Translations under genes and position numbers: made by a program
Shown here: in pieces, positions 39,731 through 48,856 of the stretch
How positions within the stretch are numbered: position 1 is the first letter of the stretch
Layout: every line of letters begins with the position of its first letter
Assembly (NCBI RefSeq): GCF_001644195.2
Contig: NZ_LWBL02000033.1
Location: 1 to 59,867 of the forward strand
DNA length: 59,867 nt
Source: Bacillus marinisedimentorum
Lineage (GTDB): Bacteria > Bacillota > Bacilli > Bacillales > Bacillaceae_O
Direction: 5' to 3'
The notes under the pieces: generated by a model
What the model saw: the letters and a program-made list of their open reading frames with translations, nothing else
Databases searched by the model: none
What the model was told of the DNA's origin: nothing

Positions 39731-40675
39731 TCATTTTTTTGTTTTTACTTTTGGCAGTATTTTGGTTGATGTCACTTTCCGTTCCCTTAACCAGGTCGTT
39801 TCCTCATTTTCGTCGTAATTCGACAGAAAGTTAATGACTTCCTTCGTGATCGGAGTCGGAGTGGAAGCTCCTGCCGTGACAGCCACCTTCTCAACACCTT
39901 TCAGCCATTCAAGATCGATTTCTGTCACGTCTGCAATCCTGTATGCTTTCGTGCCGGCAACCTCTTCTGACACCTGGGCAAGGCGGTTGGAGTTATTGCT
40001 GCGCGGATCACCGACAACAAGTGTCAAGTCGGCACCTTTCGCCTGCTCTGCGACAGCTTCCTGACGAACCTGGGTCGCCATGCAAATTTCCCGGTGCATT
40101 TCAGCATGTGGATACTTTTTCTGTACAAGCTCCATTATGTCGGCGACATCCCATTGGCTCATCGTCGTCTGGTTTGTGACAATGATTTTGTCATTATCTA
40201 TATCAAGATTCATGACATCTTGTTCCGTCTGGACGAGATGCACGATGTCTGGTGCAATTCCTACAGCACCCTCAGGCTCAGGGTGTCCCTTTTTTCCGAT
40301 ATAAACGACGTGGTAGCCCTTTTCTTTTACTGTCCTGATCAGGTCATGTGTTTTCGTCACATCAGGGCACGTGGCATCAAGGACTACGAGTCCTTTATCC
40401 CGGGCAAGCTGTTTCACTTCGGGTGAAACTCCGTGAGCGGTGAAGATGACCGTTCCCGTATCGATATTCTCAAGAAGATCCTTTCTGTTTTTTCCGTCCA
40501 GCGTGATGATTCCTTCTTCTTCGAACGCATCTGTCACATGCTTATTATGGACGATCATTCCTAGAATGTATATTGGACGCGGCAAAGATTTATCCATTGC
40601 CGCATTGCGTGCAATCACCATCGCGTCAACTACGCCATAACAATAGCCGCGTGGTGATATTTTTATTACCTCCAT
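39731..40675 (-). CDS. ispH: 4-hydroxy-3-methylbut-2-enyl diphosphate reductase
   Basis: Encodes 314 residues. The three cluster Cys are in GYCYGVV (Cys12), DATCPDV (about 95) and EICMATQ (about 195), with TAHGVSPEV and [11 protein letters not shown], and the TPITKEVI tail. IspH produces IPP and DMAPP, the last step of the MEP pathway; ispG, the previous step, is also in this window at 52503. The start ATG 40675 lies 7 bases after GAGGAGG; ATG 40678 directly before it is also possible. Own promoter, divergent from the kinase gene. Confidence 0.97.
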   Translation of the reverse strand: MEVIKISPRGYCYGVVDAMVIARNAAMDKSLPRPIYILGMIVHNKHVTDAFEEEGIITLDGKNRKDLLENIDTGTVIFTAHGVSPEVKQLARDKGLVVLDATCPDVTKTHDLIRTVKEKGYHVVYIGKKGHPEPEGAVGIAPDIVHLVQTEQDVMNLDIDNDKIIVTNQTTMSQWDVADIMELVQKKYPHAEMHREICMATQVRQEAVAEQAKGADLTLVVGDPRSNNSNRLAQVSEEVAGTKAYRIADVTEIDLEWLKGVEKVAVTAGASTPTPITKEVINFLSNYDENEETTWLRERKVTSTKILPKVKTKK

Positions 40676-40785
40676 CATGGGCCCTCCTCTACTTTAAAGC
40701 AGTACCTGTCTTCCGGAAGTCCATCTAGTGCAGCTTCCGGACTTACAGCCGGTTTCTCTCTTTCGAACGCAAGTATGCAATATCT

Positions 40786-40814
40786 ATTATAAAGGACAAA
40801 AAGCAGGATTACAA
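40786..40814 (-). promoter_or_regulatory. Sigma-A promoter of ispH
   Basis: Minus strand: TTGTAA (40814-40809), 17-base spacer, TATAAT (40791-40786). The leader is about 100 bases. On the plus strand a lone TATAAT at 40881-40886 may serve the kinase gene. Confidence 0.7.
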
Positions 40815-40924
40815 AAAGACTGTAAATCGTAAAATCATATGAAATCCTTGTGAAGGAGTGAAAAAAATGTCGATTTTCGTTATAATACATTGATGGCTAA
40901 ATTTCAATTATGGAGTAATGATAC

Positions 40925-42694
40925 ATGTTGAACCGTATAAAAACCTGGTCCAGAACCTATTTTTTTCAAATATCTGCAGCGCTTGTCACGCTTGTATTGA
41001 TATCCAGCATCATCATTGTGGTCCTGCTGGACATCAATATGTCGGATAAAATGAAAGAAGTTCAGCTTTCCAAGCATGAGGAGGGGGCGGAAGCGAGCTA
41101 TTTCGTTTTGGAGCCCCAGCTGTACGGATTGATCGACAAACTGGCCGATCTGGAAAGGAGTTATCCGGATTTCCGCAGCCATTATATGCAGGATGGCAAG
41201 GAATATCTCGATACCTCCGAAGGATTCACTTCACTTTTTTTTATAAATAAATTTAACGGAAAAATTGATTGGCTGTCCGGAAGTGATAACCGGATTGAGG
41301 GGAATATCCCTGATCTTGATGCAATTAAAAAGGCTTATAACGGCGAATATTCGTTCAGCGGACGTTATGAGGCCGGGAATCAGGACTATATCCTGGTTGC
41401 TGGCCCTGTCCATGATAATGGGGTCATCACGGGCGTGCTTGGCGGAGCTGTCTCACTGGATCATAACGCTATTTTTCAACGGTCGCTGAAGCCGCTTGAA
41501 AAGGATACAATGATATATTTGCTTGATAAGAACGGGAAAGTGCTCGGCACAAACAGCCCGGTTATACAAGATTACCGGGTGAATGAAGAGGTTTACCGGA
41601 TCCTTGAGGAAAAGAATGACGTCCAATCGGGACTTGCCAGCCATTTTGATGACGGGACCAATCTTTATTCCTATTACCCGCTCGATGACTTGGATTGGAG
41701 CATGGTCATTCAGACACCGAACAAGTATATTTATGAACCGGTGGAAGAAGTAAGGCGGTATAACTTTCTTGTGCTTTTATTGATTTTGTTTTTCAGCATA
41801 TTATTTGCAGCTTTAATAGCGGCGCGGATGCAGCGTCCGATTTTGGACCTCATTTCACAAATCAAGCATTCGAAAGGAAAACCTCTTCCGCATCAAGTCA
41901 GCGTAAAAGGCAATACTGAACTTGAAACGCTTGTGGATGTATATAACACTTTTTCACATGACATGCATGAAGAACAGCAAAAACGGTTCGCACAGCAAAA
42001 GGTTCTTCTTCAAAATGAAAAGCTTGCGACAGTCGGCCGGCTTTCTGCGGGGATTGTTCACGAAATACGGAACCCCCTTACACCGATCCGCGGCTTTTTA
42101 CAGCTCATCCGGACGGATGTTTCAAAGGACAAAATCCAGTACGTGGATCTTGCGATTGACGAACTTGACCGTGCCAACATGCTGGTCAATTCGCTGCTGG
42201 AATTCTCAAGGCCGGGCAATGAAAAACAGAAAATGCTGCCGGTCAACTTGAATGAACTGTTCGAACAGGTGAACCTTCTTGTAGAAGCAAACCTTTACAA
42301 AAAGAATATTTTATATTCTTATCAGATCCCTGAAGGACTGCCTCCTGTATGGGGAAACAAAGATGCTCTGATCCAGGTCCTCTACAATCTTTGCAATAAT
42401 GCAATTGAAGCGATGGAGGGGCAAGAGACGGGCAAACTTGAACTTAAGGCAGCCGCAGGGGATGAAAATTGCGTCATAACCGTGAAGGATACCGGGAAGG
42501 GAATGAGTAAAGAGGAACTGAATAATGTCGCAAAGCCGTTTTTCACGACAAAAAAGACCGGCACAGGACTCGGGCTTTTCATGACAAAGGAAATCATCCA
42601 GGAACATGACGGAAGCCTGCATATTGACAGTATGGCTGGTAAAGGGACGGTTGTCACACTATCACTTCCTGTAATGGCCGGTGGCAAGAAATGA
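40925..42694 (+). CDS. Membrane sensor histidine kinase, sporulation-kinase-like, orphan
   Basis: Encodes 589 residues. Helix 1 (about 15-38) and helix 2 (about 278-300) flank a 240-residue extracellular Cache-type sensor (LSGSDNRIEGNIPDLDAIKKAY, VAGPVHDNGVITGVLGGAVSLD). A HAMP-like linker, HisKA with phospho-acceptor His379 in GIVHEIRNPLTPIRGFLQL, and a HATPase (NAIEAM, DTGKGM, FFTTKKTGTGLGL) follow. The HEIRNPLT..GFLQL block resembles kinases that feed the Spo0F phosphorelay. No response regulator is adjacent. It overlaps the next gene by four bases, so both are made together. Not at this place in B. subtilis. Confidence 0.9.
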   Translation: MLNRIKTWSRTYFFQISAALVTLVLISSIIIVVLLDINMSDKMKEVQLSKHEEGAEASYFVLEPQLYGLIDKLADLERSYPDFRSHYMQDGKEYLDTSEGFTSLFFINKFNGKIDWLSGSDNRIEGNIPDLDAIKKAYNGEYSFSGRYEAGNQDYILVAGPVHDNGVITGVLGGAVSLDHNAIFQRSLKPLEKDTMIYLLDKNGKVLGTNSPVIQDYRVNEEVYRILEEKNDVQSGLASHFDDGTNLYSYYPLDDLDWSMVIQTPNKYIYEPVEEVRRYNFLVLLLILFFSILFAALIAARMQRPILDLISQIKHSKGKPLPHQVSVKGNTELETLVDVYNTFSHDMHEEQQKRFAQQKVLLQNEKLATVGRLSAGIVHEIRNPLTPIRGFLQLIRTDVSKDKIQYVDLAIDELDRANMLVNSLLEFSRPGNEKQKMLPVNLNELFEQVNLLVEANLYKKNILYSYQIPEGLPPVWGNKDALIQVLYNLCNNAIEAMEGQETGKLELKAAAGDENCVITVKDTGKGMSKEELNNVAKPFFTTKKTGTGLGLFMTKEIIQEHDGSLHIDSMAGKGTVVTLSLPVMAGGKK

Positions 42695-43611
42695 GAAAGG
42701 CCTATGCAATCATCCTTGTTGTTTTTATAATAGCAGCCCTTGCCTCCATAGGATTTTTGAAAGAAGCGAGAGAACGTGAAGTGAAAATCGGGTATCACGT
42801 TGTCAGTCTCAAGCATCCGTATGCGGAACGCCTTGCTGAAGAATTTGAAGACGAAGCTGTAAAAAGAGGCTTTGTACCGCTTATTGTCAGTGGGAAAAAT
42901 GACCGCCTCCAGGAGCAGAAGAATATCGATTTTTTAATTGAACAGAAAGTTGATGCAATATTTATAACTGCTCTTGATGGGGATTTTATCGTATCGGCAG
43001 TAAAGCGGGCAAACGAAGCAGGAATCCCTGTTTTCGCTATTGACCGCAAAATCAATGGCGGAAAGCTGACTTCCACAATCACATCAGATAATGAAGATAT
43101 CGGTGAACAGGCAGCCCATTATATCGTGGACAGGCTTACGCGGCGTTTCGGAAAACCGGCGGGAAATGTTGCCGAAGTAAAAGGCCTGCCCGATGTTTCA
43201 GCAACAATTGAGAGGTCACAGGGATTTCACAAAGTCCTTTCCCGCTATCCCGGCATAAATATATCTGCTGAAGTGTATGGAGATTACGATCCGATTGTAT
43301 CAAGAAATGCGGCTTTGAAAATTATAGAAGAGCAAACGGAAATTGATGCTATATTTGCACACAATGATGATATCCTTAAAGGAGTGTATTCGGCTTTTGA
43401 GGAAATGAAACCCGGATACAGAACAATCATGGTTGGCGTAGACGGCAACCCCGATATTCTGAAATTGATCAAAACGACTGGAAAGGTGGATGCCACGCTC
43501 GTACAGCAGGCCAATAAAATTATGACAGCAGCGCTCAATGCATTCGAAGACCACCGGAACGGCAAAGAGGTACCTGAACAGCTTAATATCAAAGCCTCTT
43601 TATACAAGTGA
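42691..43611 (+). CDS. Membrane-anchored sugar-binding-type periplasmic binding protein
   Basis: Encodes 306 residues. An N-terminal hydrophobic helix (about 4-22) has no lipobox Cys, so it looks like an uncleaved anchor or plain signal rather than a lipoprotein. The rest is a type I periplasmic binding protein (Peripl_BP_4/RbsB-like): KIGYHVVSLKHPYAERLAEEFEDEA, FITALDG, AIDRKI, DAIFAHNDDILKGVYSAFEEM, VGVDGNPD. No ABC ATPase or permease is nearby. The ATGA overlap with the kinase suggests that it presents a ligand to the kinase sensor domain (inference). Confidence 0.88.
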   Translation: MRKAYAIILVVFIIAALASIGFLKEAREREVKIGYHVVSLKHPYAERLAEEFEDEAVKRGFVPLIVSGKNDRLQEQKNIDFLIEQKVDAIFITALDGDFIVSAVKRANEAGIPVFAIDRKINGGKLTSTITSDNEDIGEQAAHYIVDRLTRRFGKPAGNVAEVKGLPDVSATIERSQGFHKVLSRYPGINISAEVYGDYDPIVSRNAALKIIEEQTEIDAIFAHNDDILKGVYSAFEEMKPGYRTIMVGVDGNPDILKLIKTTGKVDATLVQQANKIMTAALNAFEDHRNGKEVPEQLNIKASLYK

Positions 43612-43642
43612 AAAGGTAAATCAAGTGATGAGGAGTTTTATT

Positions 43643-44944
43643 ATGAAAGAAACGAAATTTACCCGCTTCAATTTACAACCATTTCTCATTGATGCAGTTG
43701 AAACATTGGGATTTTACAAACCTACGGAAATCCAGGAACGGATCATTCCTTCCATTTTGAACGGCGAAAGTGCAATCGGCCAATCCCAGACCGGGACAGG
43801 GAAAACGCACGCTTATTTGCTGCCTGTGCTAAACGGAATCGATACTGGCCGCAATGAAGTCCAGGCGGTCATCACCGCTCCGACAAGGGAGCTGGCCAGG
43901 CAAATTTATGATGAGCTGCAAAAGATCACAAAGCACCAGCCTGAAATTCACTCTAAGCTGATTGTCGGCGGAACGGACAGGCTCCGGACGATTGAAAAGC
44001 TGAAAAGCCAGCCGCATATCATCGTCGGGACGCCGGGGCGAATCCTTGATTTAATGAAGGAAAATGCCCTTCGCCTCAATACAGCGGGCGTACTTGTTAT
44101 TGATGAAGCAGATTTGATGTTCGATCTTGGTTTCATTGATGAAGTCGATCAGATCGCATCCCGTATGCCGGAGAATTTACAATTTCTTGTATTTTCAGCC
44201 ACGATTCCTGAAAAATTGAAGCCTTTCCTCAAGAAATATATGGAAAATCCGCGTTTTACGCATGTTGCGCCAAAGCAGGCTGCCGCAGCCAATATTGAGC
44301 ATTATGCCATTCCGCTCAGACACAGGGATCGTCTGGAACTTCTCGTTCAGCTGACGGAAACATTCAATCCGTTTTTGGTGATGATTTTTGCCAATACAAA
44401 AAAATCAGCCGATGAAGCCGCTGATCATCTGTTATCAAAAGGCATTGAAGCAGGGCGCATGCATGGCGGACTCTCACCGAGGGAACGGACAAAAATGCTG
44501 AAGGACCTGAAAGACGCCCGTTACCAGTATGTCGTTGCCACCGATCTGGCATCGAGGGGCATTGATATCCAGGGTGTCAGCCATGTGATCAACCTTGAGC
44601 TTCCAGAGGATCTTGATTTTTATATCCACAGGGTCGGCCGGACAGCCAGGGCAGGATTATCAGGGACCGCATACACCCTTTATACGGAAAAGGATGAAGA
44701 AAGCCTCGAAAAGCTCGAAAAGCGAAACATCTCCTTCCATAATGTGGATTTGAAAAATGGCGAACTCGAAGATATCGGACCGCGCAATAAAAGAAAGGCG
44801 AGAAAACGGCAGCCTGACCACATCGACGAGACGGTCCGCAATAAAGTGAAAAAGCCGAAAAAAGTGAAACCGGGCTACAAGAAAAAAATGAAACAGCAGA
44901 TTGAAACGATGAAGAAGCGGGAACGGCGCAAACGTAATAAATAA
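43643..44944 (+). CDS. cshB: DEAD-box RNA helicase CshB
   Basis: Encodes 433 residues: Q motif KPTEIQ, motif I GQSQTGTGKT, Ia PTRELA, Ib GTPGR, II DEAD (VIDEADLMF), III SAT, V TDLASRGID, VI HRVGRTARAG, and a very basic C-terminal tail (KKPKKVKPGYKKKMKQQ). It unwinds RNA, especially in cold and ribosome assembly. B. subtilis name yqfR. ATG 43643 follows GATGAGGAG. The upstream kinase pair ends 31 bases before it. Confidence 0.95.
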   Translation: MKETKFTRFNLQPFLIDAVETLGFYKPTEIQERIIPSILNGESAIGQSQTGTGKTHAYLLPVLNGIDTGRNEVQAVITAPTRELARQIYDELQKITKHQPEIHSKLIVGGTDRLRTIEKLKSQPHIIVGTPGRILDLMKENALRLNTAGVLVIDEADLMFDLGFIDEVDQIASRMPENLQFLVFSATIPEKLKPFLKKYMENPRFTHVAPKQAAAANIEHYAIPLRHRDRLELLVQLTETFNPFLVMIFANTKKSADEAADHLLSKGIEAGRMHGGLSPRERTKMLKDLKDARYQYVVATDLASRGIDIQGVSHVINLELPEDLDFYIHRVGRTARAGLSGTAYTLYTEKDEESLEKLEKRNISFHNVDLKNGELEDIGPRNKRKARKRQPDHIDETVRNKVKKPKKVKPGYKKKMKQQIETMKKRERRKRNK

Positions 44945-45292
44945 AGGGGGAAACTTGAAAAATAACCCTAACTGGTGAGCTTTTGAGTCTCATCCAGCAA
45001 ACGAAACGGTATTAAATCCCCTATTCAAATAATATGTACAACACATGGAAACGGTCAGAGCCTTCAGAAGCTCCTGGCCGTTTTACATGCAGTGTTTAGT
45101 ACGTTAACCCTTTTGCAGAATAAATCTGTTTCATAAGCTGTCGGTAATCAAGCAGTTTAAAACGGAAACGGCGGAACCGGGATATAACTTAAAGGGCCGC
45201 ATCCCTGCAAATCTGTAAACTGTTTAATAACAATATGGTAAAATAACGGGGGAGAGAATGAGCAATAGCGACCAGATTGGAGTGTAAGAAAA
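44945..45292. other. cshB-nfo gap with one terminator
   Basis: 348 bases. A long hairpin AAACGGTCAGAGC with GCTCCTGGCCGTTT (45049-45084) is a likely cshB terminator, though the T-run is short. The rest holds no gene. A TAAAAT near 45239 could be a -10 for nfo but has no clear -35; B. subtilis nfo is sigma-G controlled and I found no good sigma-G site. Confidence 0.5.
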
Positions 45293-46189
45293 ATGAAATT
45301 AGGTTCACATGTTTCAATGAGCGGTAAAAAAATGCTGCTTGGTTCCAGCGAGGAGGCAGTTTCCTACGGTGCCACTACGTTCATGATTTACACAGGAGCA
45401 CCTCAAAATACAAGACGCAAAGCGATTGAGGAACTTAATATTGAAACCGGCCGCAAGCATATGAGCGACAATGGAATAGATGAAATTATTGTCCATGCCC
45501 CGTATATCATCAACATCGGAAATACCGCCAAGCCGGCAACATTTCAACTTGGTGTAGATTTCCTCCGTTCAGAAATCGAACGGACCCAGGCTATCGGAGC
45601 AAAGCAGATTGTCCTTCACCCGGGTGCCCATGTAGGTGCAGGGCCGGACGCGGGCATCAAGAAAATAATTGAAGGGTTGAATGAGGTATTGTCAAGCGAT
45701 AACAGCGACGTGCAAATTGCCCTCGAAACGATGGCCGGTAAAGGTTCTGAAATCGGAAGGTCATTTGACGAGCTCGCAAAAATCATTGACGGCGTTGAAA
45801 ATAATGACCGGCTTTCTGTTTGCTTTGACACTTGCCATACACATGATGCTGGGTATGACATCGTGAACGGCTTTGATTCGGTCCTGAAGGAATTTGACGA
45901 TACTATCGGTCTTGACCGTTTAAAGGTTCTCCATATCAATGACAGTAAAAATGAGCGCGGTGCCGGAAAGGATCGGCACGAAAACATCGGTTTTGGCCAT
46001 ATCGGTTTTGAGGCTCTCAGCAATATTGTGCATCATCCGGAACTTGCCGATATCCCGAAAATTTTGGAGACCCCGTATGTCGGTGTTGAAAAGAAAGATA
46101 AAAAGGCGCCTTACAAACATGAAATTGCCATGATCAAAGACAAGCTTTTTGATGAAGAGCTGCAAAACAAAATAATGTCTGGAAAATAA
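45293..46189 (+). CDS. nfo: Endonuclease IV (apurinic/apyrimidinic)
   Basis: Encodes 298 residues of the zinc TIM-barrel family. Signatures: GSHVSMSG at the N-terminus, [32 protein letters not shown], and [23 protein letters not shown]. It incises AP sites; the B. subtilis orthologue (yqfS) protects spores. ATG 45293 follows GGAGTGTAAG. A perfect terminator at 46257 ends the unit. Confidence 0.97.
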   Translation: MKLGSHVSMSGKKMLLGSSEEAVSYGATTFMIYTGAPQNTRRKAIEELNIETGRKHMSDNGIDEIIVHAPYIINIGNTAKPATFQLGVDFLRSEIERTQAIGAKQIVLHPGAHVGAGPDAGIKKIIEGLNEVLSSDNSDVQIALETMAGKGSEIGRSFDELAKIIDGVENNDRLSVCFDTCHTHDAGYDIVNGFDSVLKEFDDTIGLDRLKVLHINDSKNERGAGKDRHENIGFGHIGFEALSNIVHHPELADIPKILETPYVGVEKKDKKAPYKHEIAMIKDKLFDEELQNKIMSGK

Positions 46190-46256
46190 AATGGGAAGTC
46201 GATTTTATAAGCAGTTGCGTTTACGAGGAGAAACAGCATAAATAGCAGATGAATCA

Positions 46257-46291
46257 GCATATCAATTTGTATGGAATTGGTATGCTTTTTT
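46257..46291 (+). terminator. Intrinsic terminator downstream of nfo
   Basis: GCATATCAATT pairs with AATTGGTATGC (one G-T) and is followed by TTTTTT. The family A repeat starts four bases later. Confidence 0.8.
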
Positions 46292-46294
46292 CAT

Positions 46295-46473
46295 TGTTAA
46301 GGAAGTTATAGAATATTGCGTTGTGGATAAAAAGCGAGAAGAGAGTCATCCAGCTCCAGGCGCCAGCGGCTATCGTCATAAGTGGTGATCCCCTTCGGAA
46401 GGAAAGATCACCTTCCTGCGGGTACCCCCGCTTATGCGCACGCCGCTAACCGGGCGCCTTGCACTTTTGTTCT
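46295..46473 (+). repeat. Dispersed palindromic repeat family A, copy 3
   Basis: Same order of elements as copy 2: GTTAAGGAAGTTATA, perfect DnaA box complement TGTGGATAA at 46322-46330, TCCAGCTCCAGGCGCCAGCG, and the CATAAG / CTTATG and GGCGCC arms. A few arm positions differ from copy 2 in ways that partly break pairing (AAGTGG against CCGCTT). Confidence 0.93.
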
Positions 46474-46555
46474 TGATTATGTCTATTTTTAAATAGCTTA
46501 GAATCGTGATAATAGATGTTGCCACGTGAGAATCAGGGGTGTTCTTCAAGTGAAG

Positions 46556-46623
46556 GGGAGGCAGCGCAGCGCTCCTGCGGGGTCTCAGCTGTCCCGCTGC
46601 TCCCGCAGGAGTCGAGCCCCCTA
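46556..46623. repeat. GC-rich palindrome of a different type
   Basis: CTCCTGCGGG (46572-46581) and CCCGCAGGAG (46602-46611) are a perfect 10-bp inverted repeat around a 20-base GTCTCAGCTGTCCCGCTGC-type centre, flanked by AGCGC and TCGAGCCCC. It resembles intergenic palindromes I recall as common in Bacillaceae. Only one copy is in this window. The nfo-yqfT gap is otherwise empty. Confidence 0.6.
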
Positions 46624-46717
46624 ATTATATTGTGTTTCACCTTGTTCCCATTTAATATGCACTTTTAATTGGTTTTCACTTTTTTCGTGTCATTGCGATT
46701 TTATCCTTTCCTTTTGC

Positions 46718-46975
46718 CTAAAGCTTCATAAATTGCTTGAACAAGTGATGCAGTTCCTTTGCCAGCTCGGGATTTACTTGCCGGGCAATTTTTTGGAGCA
46801 GCTTTTTCCTTTCGCTGTCATTGAAGATGTTGATGTTCTTTCCATTCATCATCGCAGCGATTTGCTGTGCTTCTTTTTTGGAGATGTTCAGCTTGTAAAG
46901 GGCCGCATATTTCAAAAGTTCCTCAGCGTCAAGAGTATTCAATTTCTGATTGACCACACTTTGAAACAGATTCAT
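46718..46975 (-). CDS. yqfT: YqfT-like protein (DUF2624)
   Basis: Encodes 85 residues, all helical and charged: MNLFQSVVNQKLNTLDAEEL at the start and ELAKELHHLFKQFMKL at the end. Matches DUF2624 in length and position (after nfo, as in B. subtilis). No known function. ATG 46975 is 6 bases after GAGGAGG; the GTG before it is too close to the site. Confidence 0.82.
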   Translation of the reverse strand: MNLFQSVVNQKLNTLDAEELLKYAALYKLNISKKEAQQIAAMMNGKNINIFNDSERKKLLQKIARQVNPELAKELHHLFKQFMKL

Positions 46976-47157
46976 CACAAGCCTCCTCGAATTTAGTCAA
47001 TTTCCTTTCATACAGTATGAAATAAAGGCTGATCACGTGACAGATTTGAAAAGCAATTGAAAATCGGGACACTGTCTCTATCGGCAAAGCGGAAAATTAT
47101 GTATAATAAGGATAGTATCTGTAATTTTGTGTGGTTTGGTCGAAGGGAGGTCTTATT

Positions 47158-48552
47158 TTGGGTTCACAGTCAGCAAGGCTGCCGGGGAGTGAAAAAGACT
47201 GCGACATTACGACAGAAATGCGTTTTGTCCTTGGCCTCAATGGTGAAGTATTGGAAATGAATGAGAACGCTGCCCGGGTTCTGGGTGACAAAAAAGAGCG
47301 TTTTTACGACTATTTTCATCCATCACATCGTGATACAGTTTTTCAATTTTTGAAAGAAATTTCAGATAACGGGTTTGCCCGGCGTTTTTCTCTGTATCAT
47401 TCCATGGAAGAAGGCAATGTATTAACTTTATATAATGGAAAGCGGTCAGGTGAATTTCTGTATCTGGCTGGTATGCCGGATGTTCGGGTTCTGGCGGAAA
47501 ACCAGGTTCCGCTCCATCAATTGCTTAAATTGTCGGACAAAGATTTGGTCATAAGGGAGTTTTTGAGTCAAAAGCTTGATCTTTCGATTGTTATGCTGAA
47601 CAGGAACAATGAACTGATTTTTTGTAATGAAGCCTTCAGTAAACTGTTTGGCCTGGCATGCGGACCTGTTTTTGAAGGCAGGACCATTTCTGAACTTGAA
47701 ACGGATATTCCTTTAAAGGGAGAACTGAAGAAATTCGTTCAGGATTTACGCAGCAGCGGGAAGACGATCGAACGCTATTATTATGAAGATGAATCGCTTT
47801 ATCATATCCAGGGGGTCTATATTCCGGACAGCGACTCGCTTTTCATGTGCATACATGACCGTTCATATCAGCAGCGATTCGAAAAGCTGATGTTATATAA
47901 ACAGCAGATGGAATCTGTTTCACAGCTGGCCGCCGGAGTGGCCCATGAACTCCGGAATCCACTTTCCGTCATCAGAGGGTTTTTGCAGCTTTCTTTCCTT
48001 ACAAATGACTGGAAGAAATACTATCATACCATCCTTTCAGAAGTGACGAGAATGAATGAAATCATTGAGGACTTTTTATCTGTTTCCAGAAAGAAAATAA
48101 CCAAGAGAAAGCAAATTCCGGCCGACATTTTCCACTCTTTGATTTACATCATCAGATCAGAATGTCTCTTGCATGATATAACTTTTGAATATCAAATTGA
48201 GGAAACGGAGCGGGAAGTGGAAGTTAATGAAGGGATGATCAAGCAGATTCTTCTAAATCTGCTCCGGAACAGCATTGAAGCCTACGAAGGCATTAAAAAA
48301 GACCGGAAGTTTATCCTTCAGACATATGTGTCCGACAGTGAATATGTTGTGAATGTGTGTGACCATGGGCCAGGAATTCCTGCAGAGGTTCTTGAGCAGC
48401 TGGGTAAACCGTTTTTCACCACTAAAGAGAACGGAAATGGCGTCGGAATTCCTCTGAGCAAAAATATTATTGAGAATCATGGCGGTACCTTTTCAGTTGA
48501 AAGTGAACCGGATCGGGGAACACGAACGACATTCACTCTGCCGTTTGTCTGA
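47158..48552 (+). CDS. Cytoplasmic PAS-domain histidine kinase, sporulation-kinase-like, orphan
   Basis: Encodes 464 residues without membrane helices: PAS-like domain 1 (about 15-110), PAS domain 2 (about 150-240: LSIVMLNRNNELIFCNEAFSKLFG), HisKA with His263 in GVAHELRNPLSVIRGFLQL, and HATPase (LLRNSIEAYEG, CDHGPGIPAEVLEQLGKPFFTTKENGNGVGIPL). The kinase core resembles KinA-type phosphorelay kinases. No regulator gene is nearby. I place the start at TTG 47158, behind GAAGGGAGG; the in-frame GTG at 47131 precedes that site. A TATAAT at 47102-47107 may be its -10. Confidence 0.9.
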   Translation: MGSQSARLPGSEKDCDITTEMRFVLGLNGEVLEMNENAARVLGDKKERFYDYFHPSHRDTVFQFLKEISDNGFARRFSLYHSMEEGNVLTLYNGKRSGEFLYLAGMPDVRVLAENQVPLHQLLKLSDKDLVIREFLSQKLDLSIVMLNRNNELIFCNEAFSKLFGLACGPVFEGRTISELETDIPLKGELKKFVQDLRSSGKTIERYYYEDESLYHIQGVYIPDSDSLFMCIHDRSYQQRFEKLMLYKQQMESVSQLAAGVAHELRNPLSVIRGFLQLSFLTNDWKKYYHTILSEVTRMNEIIEDFLSVSRKKITKRKQIPADIFHSLIYIIRSECLLHDITFEYQIEETEREVEVNEGMIKQILLNLLRNSIEAYEGIKKDRKFILQTYVSDSEYVVNVCDHGPGIPAEVLEQLGKPFFTTKENGNGVGIPLSKNIIENHGGTFSVESEPDRGTRTTFTLPFV

Positions 48553-48707
48553 CGGATAAAGATTATTTATGTGGAATGATTCTCTGCTTACATTGCCAGG
48601 CGATTGAGGGCAAAAAAGTAAGTACATAATCCACAAATTGGTCATTTAGGAAATTAGAAACAGGAAAAAAGAACCATAGCCCAGCATTTTACAGCAAGAG
48701 GAAGTTT

Positions 48708-48740
48708 GGCGGCGAGAATATCAGGACTCGCCGCCTTTTT
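48708..48740 (+). terminator. Intrinsic terminator after the PAS kinase gene
   Basis: GGCGGCGAG (48708-48716) pairs with CTCGCCGCC (48727-48735), followed by TTTTT. The 304-base gap otherwise contains only the hairpin at 48803. Confidence 0.9.
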
Positions 48741-48802
48741 GTGAGCTAATTAATGATATCCGATTGTTAGTGGTGTATACACTGAACCGGTTCCCTTGCA
48801 TC

Positions 48803-48848
48803 CACTCCTTTTGTCACGTAAGATAAACGTCATGTGACAAAAGGAGTG
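48803..48848 (+). promoter_or_regulatory. Perfect hairpin sequestering the transglycosylase ribosome site
   Basis: CACTCCTTTTGTCAC (48803-48817) pairs perfectly over 15 bases with GTGACAAAAGGAGTG (48834-48848); the loop is 16 bases. The 3' arm contains the AAAGGAG Shine-Dalgarno of the GTG at 48857. If transcribed, this would block initiation unless opened. As DNA it could instead be an operator. Confidence 0.7.
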
Positions 48849-48856
48849 AATACAAA

